The notes beneath the pieces were generated by a model. It saw nothing but the letters and a program-made list of their open reading frames with translations. It was not told the DNA's origin and did no database searches. Shown piece after piece: positions 27,532 to 37,048 of a stretch of DNA of 64,000 nt. The position numbers and the translations under genes were made by a program. The stretch's first letter is position 1; each line of letters opens with the position of its first letter. This stretch comes from Candidatus Nitrohelix vancouverensis (GTDB lineage Bacteria; Nitrospinota; Nitrospinia; Nitrospinales; VA-1), in assembly GCA_015698305.1 (NCBI GenBank), contig CP048620.1, positions 248,001 to 312,000 on the forward strand. The letters are read 5' to 3'.

Positions 27532-28584
27532 ATGCTGACGCCGCCGAACCACCCTTTGACAGACTGCCTTCCCTATCTGGAGCGCTCGCTTGCCGAATTG
27601 CTGGGACGACCGGTGACCAATCTCGGCGTCGATGCCTTGACCGGCGACGCGTCTACCCGGAATTATTACCGAATCCGCTTCCAATGGGAAGGCGAAACCG
27701 TCTGGCGCTCTCAAATTGTCATGCAACTGCCCGAATCCATTCCGAACGGTTCGAATGATTTTATCCAAGTCTTGTCGTTTTTGCAAAACCTGTCCATCCG
27801 AGTTCCCCAACTGAAGGCCGTGGACGCCACCGCAGGCATTTTAATACTGGAAGATTGCGGCGACGAAACGCTGGAAGAAGGCTTGCGCAAACGGCCTGAC
27901 GAAAAACGCCGCTTCTACCTGCAAGCCATTGACGCATTGGTTCAAATGCAAGTCCGGGCGGCTCAGGGCGAAGCCTCTTGCCCCGCATTCGACAGAAGAT
28001 TTGACCTTGAAAAATTAATGTGGGAATTTGAGTTCATGATACGGCATTATATCGAAGGCTATTTGCAAACGCCGCTCGAAGCCGAAGAAAAGAACCGCCT
28101 TCTGGAAGCCTTCCGGCCGCTTTGCCAAAGACTCGACGAACAACCGACCCGCTTCACGCATCGCGATTATCATGCCCGGAATCTGATGATTTTTAACGAC
28201 GAACTGGTGATGATTGATTTTCAGGACGCGCGCATGGGGCCTTGCCAGTACGATTTGGTTTCACTGCTCAAGGATTCCTACGTCGTGCTCGACGAATCCT
28301 TCCGTATGGATATGATCGAACAATTCATCGTGAAAAAGGAAGTCGCAGAAGGCGCGCCCGTCGACCGAACGCTCTTTCATGAAATTTTTGACTGGATGTC
28401 TGTGCAACGCAACCTGAAAGCCGTCGGCAGTTTCGCCTACCTGCGCCAGGTCGCAGGAACCGAGCGTTATCTGCAATACATCGAACCCACGTTGAATTAT
28501 GTTCGCGAGGTTTTCAATCGACGCCCGGCGCTCGACACCTTGAGGCGACATCTGGAAACCCGCATTCCCCTGCTTCGGGACTGA
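27532..28584 (+). CDS. aminoglycoside-phosphotransferase-fold kinase, AmgK-like
   Basis: The 350-residue protein has the APH fold with the catalytic HRDYHARN (near residue 206) and metal-binding DFQDARMGPCQYDL, and the TGDASTRNYYR start typical of AmgK, which phosphorylates N-acetylmuramate/GlcNAc at the anomeric position in cell-wall recycling. AmgK is normally next to MurU; no MurU is seen here, so the substrate is inferred by family only. A TTG 18 nt upstream is an alternative start. LptG follows after 17 nt. Confidence 0.8.
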   Translation: MLTPPNHPLTDCLPYLERSLAELLGRPVTNLGVDALTGDASTRNYYRIRFQWEGETVWRSQIVMQLPESIPNGSNDFIQVLSFLQNLSIRVPQLKAVDATAGILILEDCGDETLEEGLRKRPDEKRRFYLQAIDALVQMQVRAAQGEASCPAFDRRFDLEKLMWEFEFMIRHYIEGYLQTPLEAEEKNRLLEAFRPLCQRLDEQPTRFTHRDYHARNLMIFNDELVMIDFQDARMGPCQYDLVSLLKDSYVVLDESFRMDMIEQFIVKKEVAEGAPVDRTLFHEIFDWMSVQRNLKAVGSFAYLRQVAGTERYLQYIEPTLNYVREVFNRRPALDTLRRHLETRIPLLRD

Positions 28585-28601
28585 TCGACGCGACGCTTAT
28601 C

Positions 28602-29702
28602 ATGACGCTACTCAAACGCTACGTATTATTCAAATTCATCCGGGTCTATCTCGTCACCGCCATCGGTCTGATCGGCGTCTTTCTGGTGATCGATCTGTTT
28701 GAGCGCGTCGATGAATTTTTCTCGCGCGACGCGCCGCTCATTCACCTGGTCTCCTATTATTTTTATCGCATCCCGCACATCACTTTTTACATGGCCCCGC
28801 AAGCGGTCATGCTGGCGACCGTCATCACCCTGGCGACCCTGGCGCGCGACAACGAAATCACCGCCATGCGCGCCTGCGGCATCGGCATCACCGGCATCAC
28901 GCTTCCCATCGTCGGAGCCGCCGCCGTCATCGCCCTGCTCATCCTCGCCGGCAACGAATACGTGCGCCCCGCCGCCAGCAAGAAGATGAATTACATCTAT
29001 TATGTTGAAGTGCGGAAGAATAGATACTTCGGTCAGATCACGACCGAAGATATCTGGATAAAAACCAAATACGGCTCAATCTGGAACGTCAACCACTACG
29101 ATCCGAATGAAAAGAAGATGTCCGACGTGCGGATTTTTATCGTCGACGATCATTACTCCGTCACCAAAAGAATCGACGCCGACAACGCCGTGTGGAGGGA
29201 TAACAAATGGGATTTCCTTTCCGGTTCCGTGCGCACTTTCAACGAGAACGGGCTGAACACCACCGAATATTTTGACGAGCGTTTTTTCCCCTTTCGAGAA
29301 GTCCCCTCGGATTTTGAAAAGGCAAGCATTCAGCCCGATGAGTTGAGTTTGTCTGAAATGTATCAGGACATCAACACCAAGGCGATCGAAGGAAAAGACG
29401 TTACCGACAAATGGGTCGACTGGCATTTTAAAATTTCCTATCCCTTCATCAGCATCGTCCTCGCCCTGCTTTCGATTCCGCTGTCCCTCAAGTCCAGTCG
29501 GCATGGGGGAACGCTGTTCAATATCGGCGTGAACCTGGCGATGGGCTTCGCCTTTTCGTTCCTGTATGCGCTGGGCATTTCATTGGGGCACAACGGAGCC
29601 TTCGGCCCTTTGCTCGCCGCCTGGGGCCCTAATTTGTTATTCATGACGCTGGGATTTTATCTCATGCTCACCCTCGACAGCGAACGCACCCTTCCCTTTT
29701 GA
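28602..29702 (+). CDS. lptG: LPS export permease LptG/LptF family
   Basis: The 366-residue protein has three N-terminal membrane segments, a large periplasmic beta-jellyroll part (about 130-275) and three C-terminal segments, the YjgP/YjgQ layout. The start YVLFKFIRVYLVTAIGLIG and ARDNEITAMRACGIG match LptG/LptF. It works with LptF and LptB2 to lift LPS from the inner membrane. Only one permease gene is here. It ends 2 nt before the ppx start. Confidence 0.88.
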   Translation: MTLLKRYVLFKFIRVYLVTAIGLIGVFLVIDLFERVDEFFSRDAPLIHLVSYYFYRIPHITFYMAPQAVMLATVITLATLARDNEITAMRACGIGITGITLPIVGAAAVIALLILAGNEYVRPAASKKMNYIYYVEVRKNRYFGQITTEDIWIKTKYGSIWNVNHYDPNEKKMSDVRIFIVDDHYSVTKRIDADNAVWRDNKWDFLSGSVRTFNENGLNTTEYFDERFFPFREVPSDFEKASIQPDELSLSEMYQDINTKAIEGKDVTDKWVDWHFKISYPFISIVLALLSIPLSLKSSRHGGTLFNIGVNLAMGFAFSFLYALGISLGHNGAFGPLLAAWGPNLLFMTLGFYLMLTLDSERTLPF

Positions 29703-29704
29703 CT

Positions 29705-30631
29705 ATGAAACGCGCCGCTTCCATTGACATTGGCTCCAATACGATTCGCCTGCTCATCGGCGAAGAAACCGGAGCCGCCAATTTTCGCCAGCTCGATTCT
29801 CTGCGCGCAATCACCCGGCTGGGCGAGGGCATGGATACCGAGAAACGCTTATTGCCGCATCGCATCGACGCCACCCTGAAGGCGCTCGCGGAATTTCGCG
29901 CCTGTTGCCAGTCCTATGGCGACATGCCCATCCTTGCCGTAGCCACCAGCGCCGTACGCGAAGCGAACAACCGCGCTGAGTTTTTGCGCCGAGCCAAAGA
30001 AGAGGCGGGAGTGGAAATTAAAATCATCCCCTGGGAGGAAGAGGCGCGATTGACGCTCACCGGCGTTTTCCAGACCCTGCCGAACACCGGTAAAACGGCG
30101 CTGGTGTTCGACATCGGCGGCGGCAGTACGGAATTCATTCTCTGCGAAAACGGCGAAGCCGTTCAAAGCGTCGGCACCCGCCTGGGCGTAGTGCGCCTGA
30201 CCGAACGCTTCATCACAAAGCACCCGGTCGTCGAGACGGAATACGCCGCGCTGGATGAATTTTTGAGCCATGAACTCGGCGAGGTGAAACGCCAACTCAA
30301 CGCCTTCGATCCTCAACTGACGATCGGAACGGCGGGCACCGTAACGACCCTCGCCGCAATCGACGGCAATATCGTTCCCTACGACCCGGCGAAAATACAC
30401 GGTTATGAAATTCCGCTGGAGCGGATCGAGGCCATACAAAACAGATTAAAATCGCAAACGCTGGAACAGAGGATTCTACTGCCTGCGCTGGAAAAAGGCC
30501 GGGAAGACCTGATCATCGCCGGAGTGGCCATCACGCTGAACGTACTCAAAACCTTTTCAACCCCTCTGTTGACTGTCAGTGAAAACGGCCTGCGCGAAGG
30601 TATTCTGCTGGAAGCGCTGAAAACGGCCTGA
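29705..30631 (+). CDS. Ppx/GppA exopolyphosphatase / pppGpp phosphatase family
   Basis: The 308-residue protein has the actin-like ATPase folds of the family: SIDIGSNTIRLLIGE at the start, AVATSAVREANN, FDIGGGSTEF near residue 137 and GTAGTVTTLAAID near residue 202. It is the short two-domain type. It may degrade polyphosphate or pppGpp; which one cannot be told by eye. Tight spacing after lptG points to one operon with the AmgK-like kinase. Confidence 0.9.
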   Translation: MKRAASIDIGSNTIRLLIGEETGAANFRQLDSLRAITRLGEGMDTEKRLLPHRIDATLKALAEFRACCQSYGDMPILAVATSAVREANNRAEFLRRAKEEAGVEIKIIPWEEEARLTLTGVFQTLPNTGKTALVFDIGGGSTEFILCENGEAVQSVGTRLGVVRLTERFITKHPVVETEYAALDEFLSHELGEVKRQLNAFDPQLTIGTAGTVTTLAAIDGNIVPYDPAKIHGYEIPLERIEAIQNRLKSQTLEQRILLPALEKGREDLIIAGVAITLNVLKTFSTPLLTVSENGLREGILLEALKTA

Positions 30632-30796
30632 CCCGAGCTAAAATAGCTCAACAAAGGTTCCAGAGGGCTTCAAATCATCATTTAATTTGAAACGAAGGAC
30701 AAGTTAAGGTAATCTTAACAACTTCACATTCAACAGCTTCAGTGAACCAAAAACCGTTAAAAATCCATTGATCAATCTTTTACATTTTCAATAGCC

Positions 30797-32599
30797 ATGA
30801 GCTCCCAAAAAACCATCAAAGCCAGAAAGTCACCCGCTAAAAAAACCAAAACCAGCGCCAAGCAACCCATCATGAAAGGTCGCGACATCATCGTCAAATC
30901 CCTTGAAAATGAAGGCGTGGAAGTGGTCTTTGGCTATCCCGGCGGCACCTCTATGGAAATCCATCAAGGACTGACTCTGAGCAAGAAGATTCGTATGGTT
31001 CTGCCTCGCCACGAACAAGGCGGTTCTTTCGCCGCTGGCGGCTACGCGCGATCCACAGGAAAAGTGGGAGTGTGCATGGCGACTTCCGGTCCCGGAGCGC
31101 TCAATCTCCTGACAGGGATCATGGATGCGAAAATGGACTCCATTCCGCTGATTGCGATCACCGGACAGGTTCCCTCGCCCGTTCTTGGTAGCGATGCGTT
31201 TCAGGAAACCGACATCATGGGTTCCACTTTTCCACTGGTGAAACACAGCTACCTGATTCAGGACATCAACGAAATTCCCCGCGTGATTCATGAAGCGGTG
31301 ACGATTGCGACCACCGGTCGCCCCGGTCCGGTCCTGATCGACATTCCCAAGAATGTTCAGCAACAGGAAACGGTTCCAAATTTTGAAGTCGAATTCAACT
31401 GCCCCGGTTACAAACCCAATTTGACGCCGTCGCCGTTTCAGATCAAAAAAGCCGTGCACGCAATCCGGGAGGCGAAACGCCCCTTGATTTACGCAGGCGG
31501 CGGGATCATTTCAGGAGAAGCCTCCAAAGAATTACGCGAATTTGTCAAGAAAACCGGAATTCCCATCACGACTACTGTCATGGGCCTCGGGGCCTACCCC
31601 TCCGAAGACCCATTGTCGTTGCGCATGCTCGGCATGCACGGCGCCGTTTACGCTAACATCGCCATCAACCACGCCGACCTGGTCATCGCGCTGGGCATTC
31701 GCTTCGATGATCGTGTGACGGGGAAACTCTCTGAGTTTTGTAAGGACGCCCGCTTCATCCACGTCGATCTGGACCCGGCGGAGATCAATAAAAATATTGT
31801 GGTGGATATTCCGATTCAAGGCGACGTCAAACAGGCGCTGAAAATGATGAATGACCAGGTGAGCTTGAAAGACGATATCAAGCCCTGGATCAAACAAGTC
31901 AACGCCTGGAAAAAAGAATTTCCCTTCGACTACACGATTCACAAGGACGATATCGTTCCCCAGCATGTCATCACCGAACTGCGCAAGCTGGCGGACCCGG
32001 ACGCCGTTTTATCGGTCGGCGTGGGACAACATCAAATGTGGTCCGCCCAATTCTGGGATTTCTACGAGCCGCGCCAATGGCTGTGTTCTTCCGGTTTGGG
32101 AGCGATGGGTTTTGGTCTGCCAGCGGCGATGGGAGCCCAGGTGGCCCTGCCCGATCGTCAAGTCATCAACATCGACGGCGACGGCAGTTTTCTGATGAAT
32201 ATTCAGGAGTTGCAGACCTGCAAAATTGAAAACATCCCGGTCAAAAACGTCGTCCTCAACAACGCCCATCTCGGCATGGTGGCGCAATGGGAAGATCGCT
32301 TCTATAAATCCCTGCGCGGCCACACTTTTCTGGGCGACGCCAATTTTGCCGAAATCGCGCACGCCTTTGGCATCAAAGCCGAAAGCATCAGCAAGCCGGA
32401 AGAAATCAAACCGGCTCTGAAGCGAATGCTCAAGCACAAGGGGCCCTATGTTCTGGACGTCAAGTACCCGTACAACGACAAGAGCCGCGGGCATGTTATG
32501 CCGATGATTCCTTCGAACCACACCTATTTGGACACTCTGCTGGATGAAAAACACTCCCTCAGAGAATACTGGAAAAAAAAGGGATTGGTCAAAGACTAG
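30797..32599 (+). CDS. ilvB: acetolactate synthase large subunit
   Basis: The 600-residue thiamine-diphosphate enzyme makes acetolactate or acetohydroxybutyrate, the first common step of branched-chain amino acid synthesis. It has FGYPGGTSMEIHQGL, RHEQGGSFAAGGYAR with the catalytic Glu, SGPGALNLLTGIMDA, and the C-terminal thiamine-binding GDGSFLMNIQELQT. A Lys-rich extension of about 28 residues precedes the core. No ilvN regulatory subunit or ilvC follows; a terminator ends the unit. Other acetolactate-synthase-like enzymes of this fold cannot be fully excluded. Confidence 0.88.
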   Translation: MSSQKTIKARKSPAKKTKTSAKQPIMKGRDIIVKSLENEGVEVVFGYPGGTSMEIHQGLTLSKKIRMVLPRHEQGGSFAAGGYARSTGKVGVCMATSGPGALNLLTGIMDAKMDSIPLIAITGQVPSPVLGSDAFQETDIMGSTFPLVKHSYLIQDINEIPRVIHEAVTIATTGRPGPVLIDIPKNVQQQETVPNFEVEFNCPGYKPNLTPSPFQIKKAVHAIREAKRPLIYAGGGIISGEASKELREFVKKTGIPITTTVMGLGAYPSEDPLSLRMLGMHGAVYANIAINHADLVIALGIRFDDRVTGKLSEFCKDARFIHVDLDPAEINKNIVVDIPIQGDVKQALKMMNDQVSLKDDIKPWIKQVNAWKKEFPFDYTIHKDDIVPQHVITELRKLADPDAVLSVGVGQHQMWSAQFWDFYEPRQWLCSSGLGAMGFGLPAAMGAQVALPDRQVINIDGDGSFLMNIQELQTCKIENIPVKNVVLNNAHLGMVAQWEDRFYKSLRGHTFLGDANFAEIAHAFGIKAESISKPEEIKPALKRMLKHKGPYVLDVKYPYNDKSRGHVMPMIPSNHTYLDTLLDEKHSLREYWKKKGLVKD

Positions 32600-32624
32600 C
32601 CCATAGGGGATGAATCAAAAATGA

Positions 32625-32664
32625 AAAAGGCGACGTCGCTGGATAGCGACGCCGCCTTTTTTTA
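32625..32664. terminator. bidirectional terminator between convergent genes
   Basis: Stem GGCGACGTCGCT / AGCGACGCCGCC with a 4-nt GGAT loop (one mismatch), flanked by an A run on the left and a T run on the right. It serves ilvB on the plus strand and the metallohydrolase on the minus strand. Confidence 0.9.
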
Positions 32665-32672
32665 TGGATCCC

Positions 32673-33599
32673 CTAGTTTTCTGTTCCAGCCATACCCGCT
32701 AGGCTGTACTCCGTATACGCCCGCTCAATATTGGCGTCGATCCAGTCATGTTGTTTCCAGTGAGCGTACCTTTCTTTGATCTTTGGACCTACGTTTTCCT
32801 GGGCCTCTTTCAAGCTATGGCCTTTCTGTATTTCATCCTTCACCCAGGTCCTCAGATTGATCAGGTAATGCTTCATGGCGATGACGATGGGTTTACCGCC
32901 CACTTCGCCGTGGCCGGGGATATAAGTTTCCGCGTGTAAATTCTCAAGATAATCCAGAGAATTGATCCAATCCTCCACATAAGCGTCGCCCATATACGGA
33001 ATCTTTTGATTGAACACCAGGTCGCCGGTGATCACCGCCTGCATGTGCGGCATAAAGATGAAGGTGTCCCCATCCGTATGCCCGCGGCCCTGATGGTCCA
33101 GCCTCAAATGATAACCGCCCAGAAAAATTTCCAGCATGCCTTCGTAAACCAGATTGGGAGGCGTGACCTTGACCTCGTCCATGCCCGCAATGCCGAAGGT
33201 TTTGAATAGATCCAGATGCTCCTTGCCGCGCACGCCTGCGAGAAATCTATGGACGTTTTTATGAGCGATGATGGTTCGACCGTCGCGAAACACCTGATTG
33301 CCAAACACATGGTCGCCATGATGATGCGTGTTGATCGTATACACGACCGGTAAATCGGTGCGCTTGCTAATTTCGTCCATCACCGCCTGCGCCTCTTTCG
33401 GCGTCGTGCCGGTGTCGACCACAATCACGCCTTCGCTGGTGATGATGAAAGTGCTGTTCGAATCCACCCCGCCATGCGCTATCGTATAAATATTTGTAAG
33501 AGGGTTTGAAACATGAGGCGCCTTCGACTCATCCGCCCAGGCAACCGACGCCGCCATCACCAACCCAACAAGCAAACCTCTTACCGCTAACTGAACCAT
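32673..33599 (-). CDS. exported metallo-beta-lactamase-fold hydrolase
   Basis: The start is set at the ATG at 33597-33599, which has a GAGGT six nt upstream and begins a clean signal peptide (VRGLLVGLVMAASVAWA); a TTG 39 nt further up is a weaker choice. The mature protein has the zinc site THHHGDHVFG, GRGHTDGDTFIF and the late PGHGEVGG. It resembles the SoxH/quinoprotein-relay type of periplasmic MBL proteins. The substrate is unknown. Confidence 0.85.
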   Translation of the reverse strand: MVQLAVRGLLVGLVMAASVAWADESKAPHVSNPLTNIYTIAHGGVDSNSTFIITSEGVIVVDTGTTPKEAQAVMDEISKRTDLPVVYTINTHHHGDHVFGNQVFRDGRTIIAHKNVHRFLAGVRGKEHLDLFKTFGIAGMDEVKVTPPNLVYEGMLEIFLGGYHLRLDHQGRGHTDGDTFIFMPHMQAVITGDLVFNQKIPYMGDAYVEDWINSLDYLENLHAETYIPGHGEVGGKPIVIAMKHYLINLRTWVKDEIQKGHSLKEAQENVGPKIKERYAHWKQHDWIDANIERAYTEYSLAGMAGTEN

Positions 33600-33718
33600 A
33601 ACTGACCTCGCATCAAAAAAGGAATGAACAAATTTCAAACGGGAATGGGCGTTTGACGTCGCCAGCCCAAAGCCATTCTGCCGTTTGGATAAAACGTATT
33701 TTGTGCTATTTTAACCAC

Positions 33719-34162
33719 ATGACAGAACAAAAGAAAAACAAATATGATTTCCTGAATTACCTTCTCGGCGAAGGCGATGTGATGGTGTGCCTCGACGCCC
33801 GGAAAGACTGCGTCGATATTCCTAAAGATCATAAAAACAATCCCTCGCTCAGCCTGATCTTCAATCTGAATTTCCGCCGCCCCTTCGAGGTGACCCCCGA
33901 AGGAATTTACGCCACTCTCGCTTTTGGCGGGCGACCGCATAAATGTATCATCCCTTTTGAAGCCGTTTGGGCTATTTATGAACCGGGGCTGAAGCAAGGC
34001 CAGGTCTGGGAGGAAGATTTCCCCAAAGACATCGACCCCACGCAATACTCCGCAACAGCAATGCCCTCTTCGCAGAAAACAGGCGCCCCCGGTAGAAAAA
34101 AATCCCCGGCAAAGCCCGAAAAACCCAAAAGAGACCGGAGCCACCTGCGCGTCATTAAATAA
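33719..34162 (+). CDS. SspB-like ClpXP adaptor
   Basis: The 147-residue protein has a globular N-terminal domain (about 1-105, with LNYLLGEGDVMVCLDAR and PFEAVWAIYEP), a flexible Pro/Lys-rich linker and an end RSHLRVIK that matches the ClpX-binding tail of SspB (LRVVK in E. coli). SspB brings ssrA-tagged proteins to ClpXP. The ATG at 33719 was chosen as the family starts just before KYDFLNYLL. It lies on its own just before tRNA genes. Confidence 0.8.
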   Translation: MTEQKKNKYDFLNYLLGEGDVMVCLDARKDCVDIPKDHKNNPSLSLIFNLNFRRPFEVTPEGIYATLAFGGRPHKCIIPFEAVWAIYEPGLKQGQVWEEDFPKDIDPTQYSATAMPSSQKTGAPGRKKSPAKPEKPKRDRSHLRVIK

Positions 34163-34242
34163 CAGCGCCCCGCTATTCCGAAATCCGCCTTTTATTGGCT
34201 GGAAAAAGGTAAAAATAAAGAAGAAACACCCTCAAAATTTCT

Positions 34243-34271
34243 TTTACAAAGCCCCTCCAATGCTTTACAAT
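34243..34271 (+). promoter_or_regulatory. sigma-70 type promoter upstream of tRNA-His/tRNA-Arg
   Basis: TTTACA at 34243-34248, 17-nt spacer, TACAAT at 34266-34271, about 80 nt before tRNA-His on the same strand. Confidence 0.55.
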
Positions 34272-34352
34272 CAAGAAAGTTATTACCTATATTCACATAC
34301 GTCGCCATAGGCTTCTGTATCCTGAATTGCAACTCATTTAAAATCAAAATAT

Positions 34353-34429
34353 GGTGGGCGTAGCTCAGTTGGTAGAGTACTGGATTGTGGCTCCAGTTGT
34401 CGCGGGTTCAAGTCCCGTCGCTCACCCCA
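34353..34429 (+). tRNA. tRNA-His (anticodon GTG)
   Basis: Acceptor GTGGGCG/CGCTCAC with the extra 5' G (34353) facing discriminator C, as needed for tRNA-His; anticodon stem CTGGA/TCCAG with loop TTGTGGC; T stem GCGGG/CCCGT. CCA is encoded. Confidence 0.95.
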
Positions 34430-34439
34430 TAATAATCAC

Positions 34440-34513
<74 letters not shown>

Positions 34514-34648
34514 TATTATTTCCTCGTAACGACTCGATGTTTTCTGACCCGACGCCGGTTCCAACAAATATTCAAACATCTGGGAATCACGCGCCTGGAA
34601 TGCATCGCACTTCCGACCATTTACGAAGAACATTAAGGAGCTTGCCGA

Positions 34649-35848
34649 ATGTCAATGCAATCTAAGAAGGCCTTATCCGTTCTGTTCACGTCTTTCTTGT
34701 TCCTTGCGCCGAGCGCGCAGGCGAACGAATTTCCAGTTCACATTTCTGGCGCCCAGGCGATCACGGAAACCGCTCTGGCCGATTTCGAATCCATGCAAAA
34801 TGCTGTCGATCGGCAAATATTCGACAGCCACCTTTCCGGCTCGTCTTCGCCGTTCACCCTGCAAAGCATCACGCAACCGCAGTTAGGCGCAACCCATGCG
34901 GAGACCACTCGCAGCCTGTTGCCCTCAGAGTTGATCGAGCGACTCGATCTCAGCGAATCGCCCAGGGAAATACAAAGACGATCCTTGAAATCCGCGTATC
35001 AAATTGAAAACAGCAAAGGACTGGTGATGCAGTCTCTCACCGTCGCCGAATTGCAGAAAATCAATTTCCCGATTTCCAGACAACTCGCGTCTATCAAGTT
35101 TCCGCATCAGGGAATCATGCTCAGCCCCCTGCCCGCCGAAGCCTTGCAAAACCTGAACATCGTTGGAGCCACCGAAATTTCGGTCAGCCCGATGGGTTCC
35201 GACAGCCGCGGCGCTTATGTCCATCCATCTCTCAGCCCGGAGAATAAAAGCAATCCCCCGGGAATTGGCACGCCTTTCGGAACTAATGAAAAGCATTACC
35301 TGGCCCATGCCAACAAAGGTAAAGACGGTCACGAATACAAGCACGACTACAAAAAAGAAGGCAGTGGCTCGCATGGCAAAAGCTATTCTCACAAAGGAAG
35401 CGGACACAAGAGCTACTCTCATAAGGGAGAAGGTAGCGGGAGCAAAGCCTACAAAGGATCGCACGGTAAATCCTACAGCCACGGCAAATCTTACGGAAGC
35501 AAACACTCGCATGGCGGCAAGTTCAGCTCGCCCTTCGCGCATGTTCTCGCTTCCAAAGAGCTATTGGGCCTGACCGACGATCAGATCGACCAGATCAAAA
35601 ACGCCGAATTCGAATACAAGAAAATCACCATGCGCGCCAGCACCGAGCACGACATCGCTCATATGGAACTGGACAAGCTGGTGCATAGCGGTGACACCAA
35701 CGAGACCCGCATTCGCGAACTGGCAGACCTCATCAGCCAATCGAAAAGCAAAAAAATCCATGCGATGGCGGAAGCAAAAATCTCGATCCTGAAAATCCTG
35801 ACTGACGAGCAACGGCAAAAAGTCAGTACGATGCACAGGAACCACTGA
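34649..35848 (+). CDS. exported Spy/CpxP-like protein with His/Gly/Lys/Ser-rich centre
   Basis: The start has AAGGAG eight nt upstream and opens a signal peptide (VLFTSFLFLAPSAQA). Residues about 30-200 are an unrecognised globular part. Residues about 225-290 are a low-complexity run built from SHGKSYSHKGSG-like units, rich in His, Lys, Gly and Ser. The last about 110 residues are helical (ELLGLTDDQIDQIKNAE, then ILTDEQRQKVSTMH), matching the LTxxQ pattern of Spy/CpxP/ZraP periplasmic chaperone or metal-sensing proteins. The His-rich centre could bind metal; that is inference. Confidence 0.75.
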   Translation: MSMQSKKALSVLFTSFLFLAPSAQANEFPVHISGAQAITETALADFESMQNAVDRQIFDSHLSGSSSPFTLQSITQPQLGATHAETTRSLLPSELIERLDLSESPREIQRRSLKSAYQIENSKGLVMQSLTVAELQKINFPISRQLASIKFPHQGIMLSPLPAEALQNLNIVGATEISVSPMGSDSRGAYVHPSLSPENKSNPPGIGTPFGTNEKHYLAHANKGKDGHEYKHDYKKEGSGSHGKSYSHKGSGHKSYSHKGEGSGSKAYKGSHGKSYSHGKSYGSKHSHGGKFSSPFAHVLASKELLGLTDDQIDQIKNAEFEYKKITMRASTEHDIAHMELDKLVHSGDTNETRIRELADLISQSKSKKIHAMAEAKISILKILTDEQRQKVSTMHRNH

Positions 35849-35865
35849 GCAACATAAAAAGATAT

Positions 35866-35943
<78 letters not shown>

Positions 35944-35948
35944 GTAAT

Positions 35949-36007
35949 CAACCGTTGGATTCATAAGGGAAACCCCTTTTGGATTCAGCGGTTTTTTTGT
36001 TTTTTTA
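35949..36007 (+). terminator. probable terminator after tRNA-Pro
   Basis: AACCG pairs with CGGTT around an inner AAGGG/CCCTT stem, then T7-G-T7. The unpaired internal segments both contain TTGGATTCA. Confidence 0.5.
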
Positions 36008-36087
36008 GCATTTCATCCAGATGGATAATCGCGCAATGAAAAGATTGCTTGTTTGACTTCTAGCGCAACCCGTCTATAAAGAAGCGA

Positions 36088-37048
36088 CTATTTGTAGGCT
36101 TTTGCTATATATCGCGTGCGCGGAACAATTCCTTCGAGGGAGAAAGGGGGACGTCGAACGACATACTCTGTCCGCAACCAGCCCTGAAAACGCATATTTT
36201 CATCACCAACGATTTCCACCCGATAATATTGCCCACCCCCTGAGCTACCCTTTTCATTGCCGAGAATCATTACTTCCTTGCGCTCTTTAATTTTAATTAT
36301 TTCCGGGGCGTCTTCTGATGGACTCAAGAGAAGTGGACAAGCCTCGCTTGTGTCTCCATAAACAAGTGTCGTCGCCTGAATTATTTCATGATTGCTAACC
36401 TTAAGCTCAACTCTAGAAAAACCTGCCTTAAGCAACATGGCTTTCAAGCAAGCCGGATTAGGACGCCACCATAAACCCGGGTGTGAGGCGTCGAAACGCA
36501 TGGTCGGAACATCTGGCGTAATATCTGGATCACATACGGTTTCAATAATCGCATAGCCTTGAGTAACTGACGCTAAATTGACCAAAGCGGTATAGGGATC
36601 AGGCAAATGATATAAGACTGCGATACATAGGACGACATCAAACATTCCGCACGCTTTCCTGTGAAATATCGTACACGCTTAAGGTTTTAGAATGTACGTT
36701 AGAGCCAAGAAGTTTTTTAACGGTGAGAAACCCCATGTCCGATGAGCGAATCTGTCCCCACCAATCATGATCAAAATCCTGGATCGCCCAAATATCAGTT
36801 GCAAGTACCTTGAATGCCCCTCGACGCTCGCACTCAAAAGATAACAATCCATCCCATGCACCCACATCCAAAACGGTCAATCCTGTCAAGTCTCCATCAA
36901 GAGGCAATTCTTCAACGTATTCCATGCCACGCCATCCCGGAGTTGAGAAATCCTTACCATCTAATGAAATTCGGTGACGCCAAAAAGGAACCTGATTAAG
37001 AAAATTCTGAGCAACCTCTCAGTCAACCTTCAAGGACAAGGGGATCAT
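36088..37048 (-). pseudogene. broken SAM-dependent methyltransferase
   Basis: Two minus-strand frames give one class I methyltransferase: LTVLDVGAWDGLLSFECERRGA (SAM-binding motif I, shown here in part at about 36870) in the first and FDVVLCIAVLYHLPDP (motif IV/post-I) in the second. They join near 36643, where one extra base shifts the frame. Upstream the conserved sequence continues (QVPFWRHRISLDGKDF, then STPGWRGMEYVEEL) with no start until an ATG at 37046-37048, and a TGA at 37019-37021 interrupts that too. The family resembles DUF1698/CmoB-like and glycan-linked methyltransferases. Two lesions make a decayed gene more likely than a sequencing error. Confidence 0.8.
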
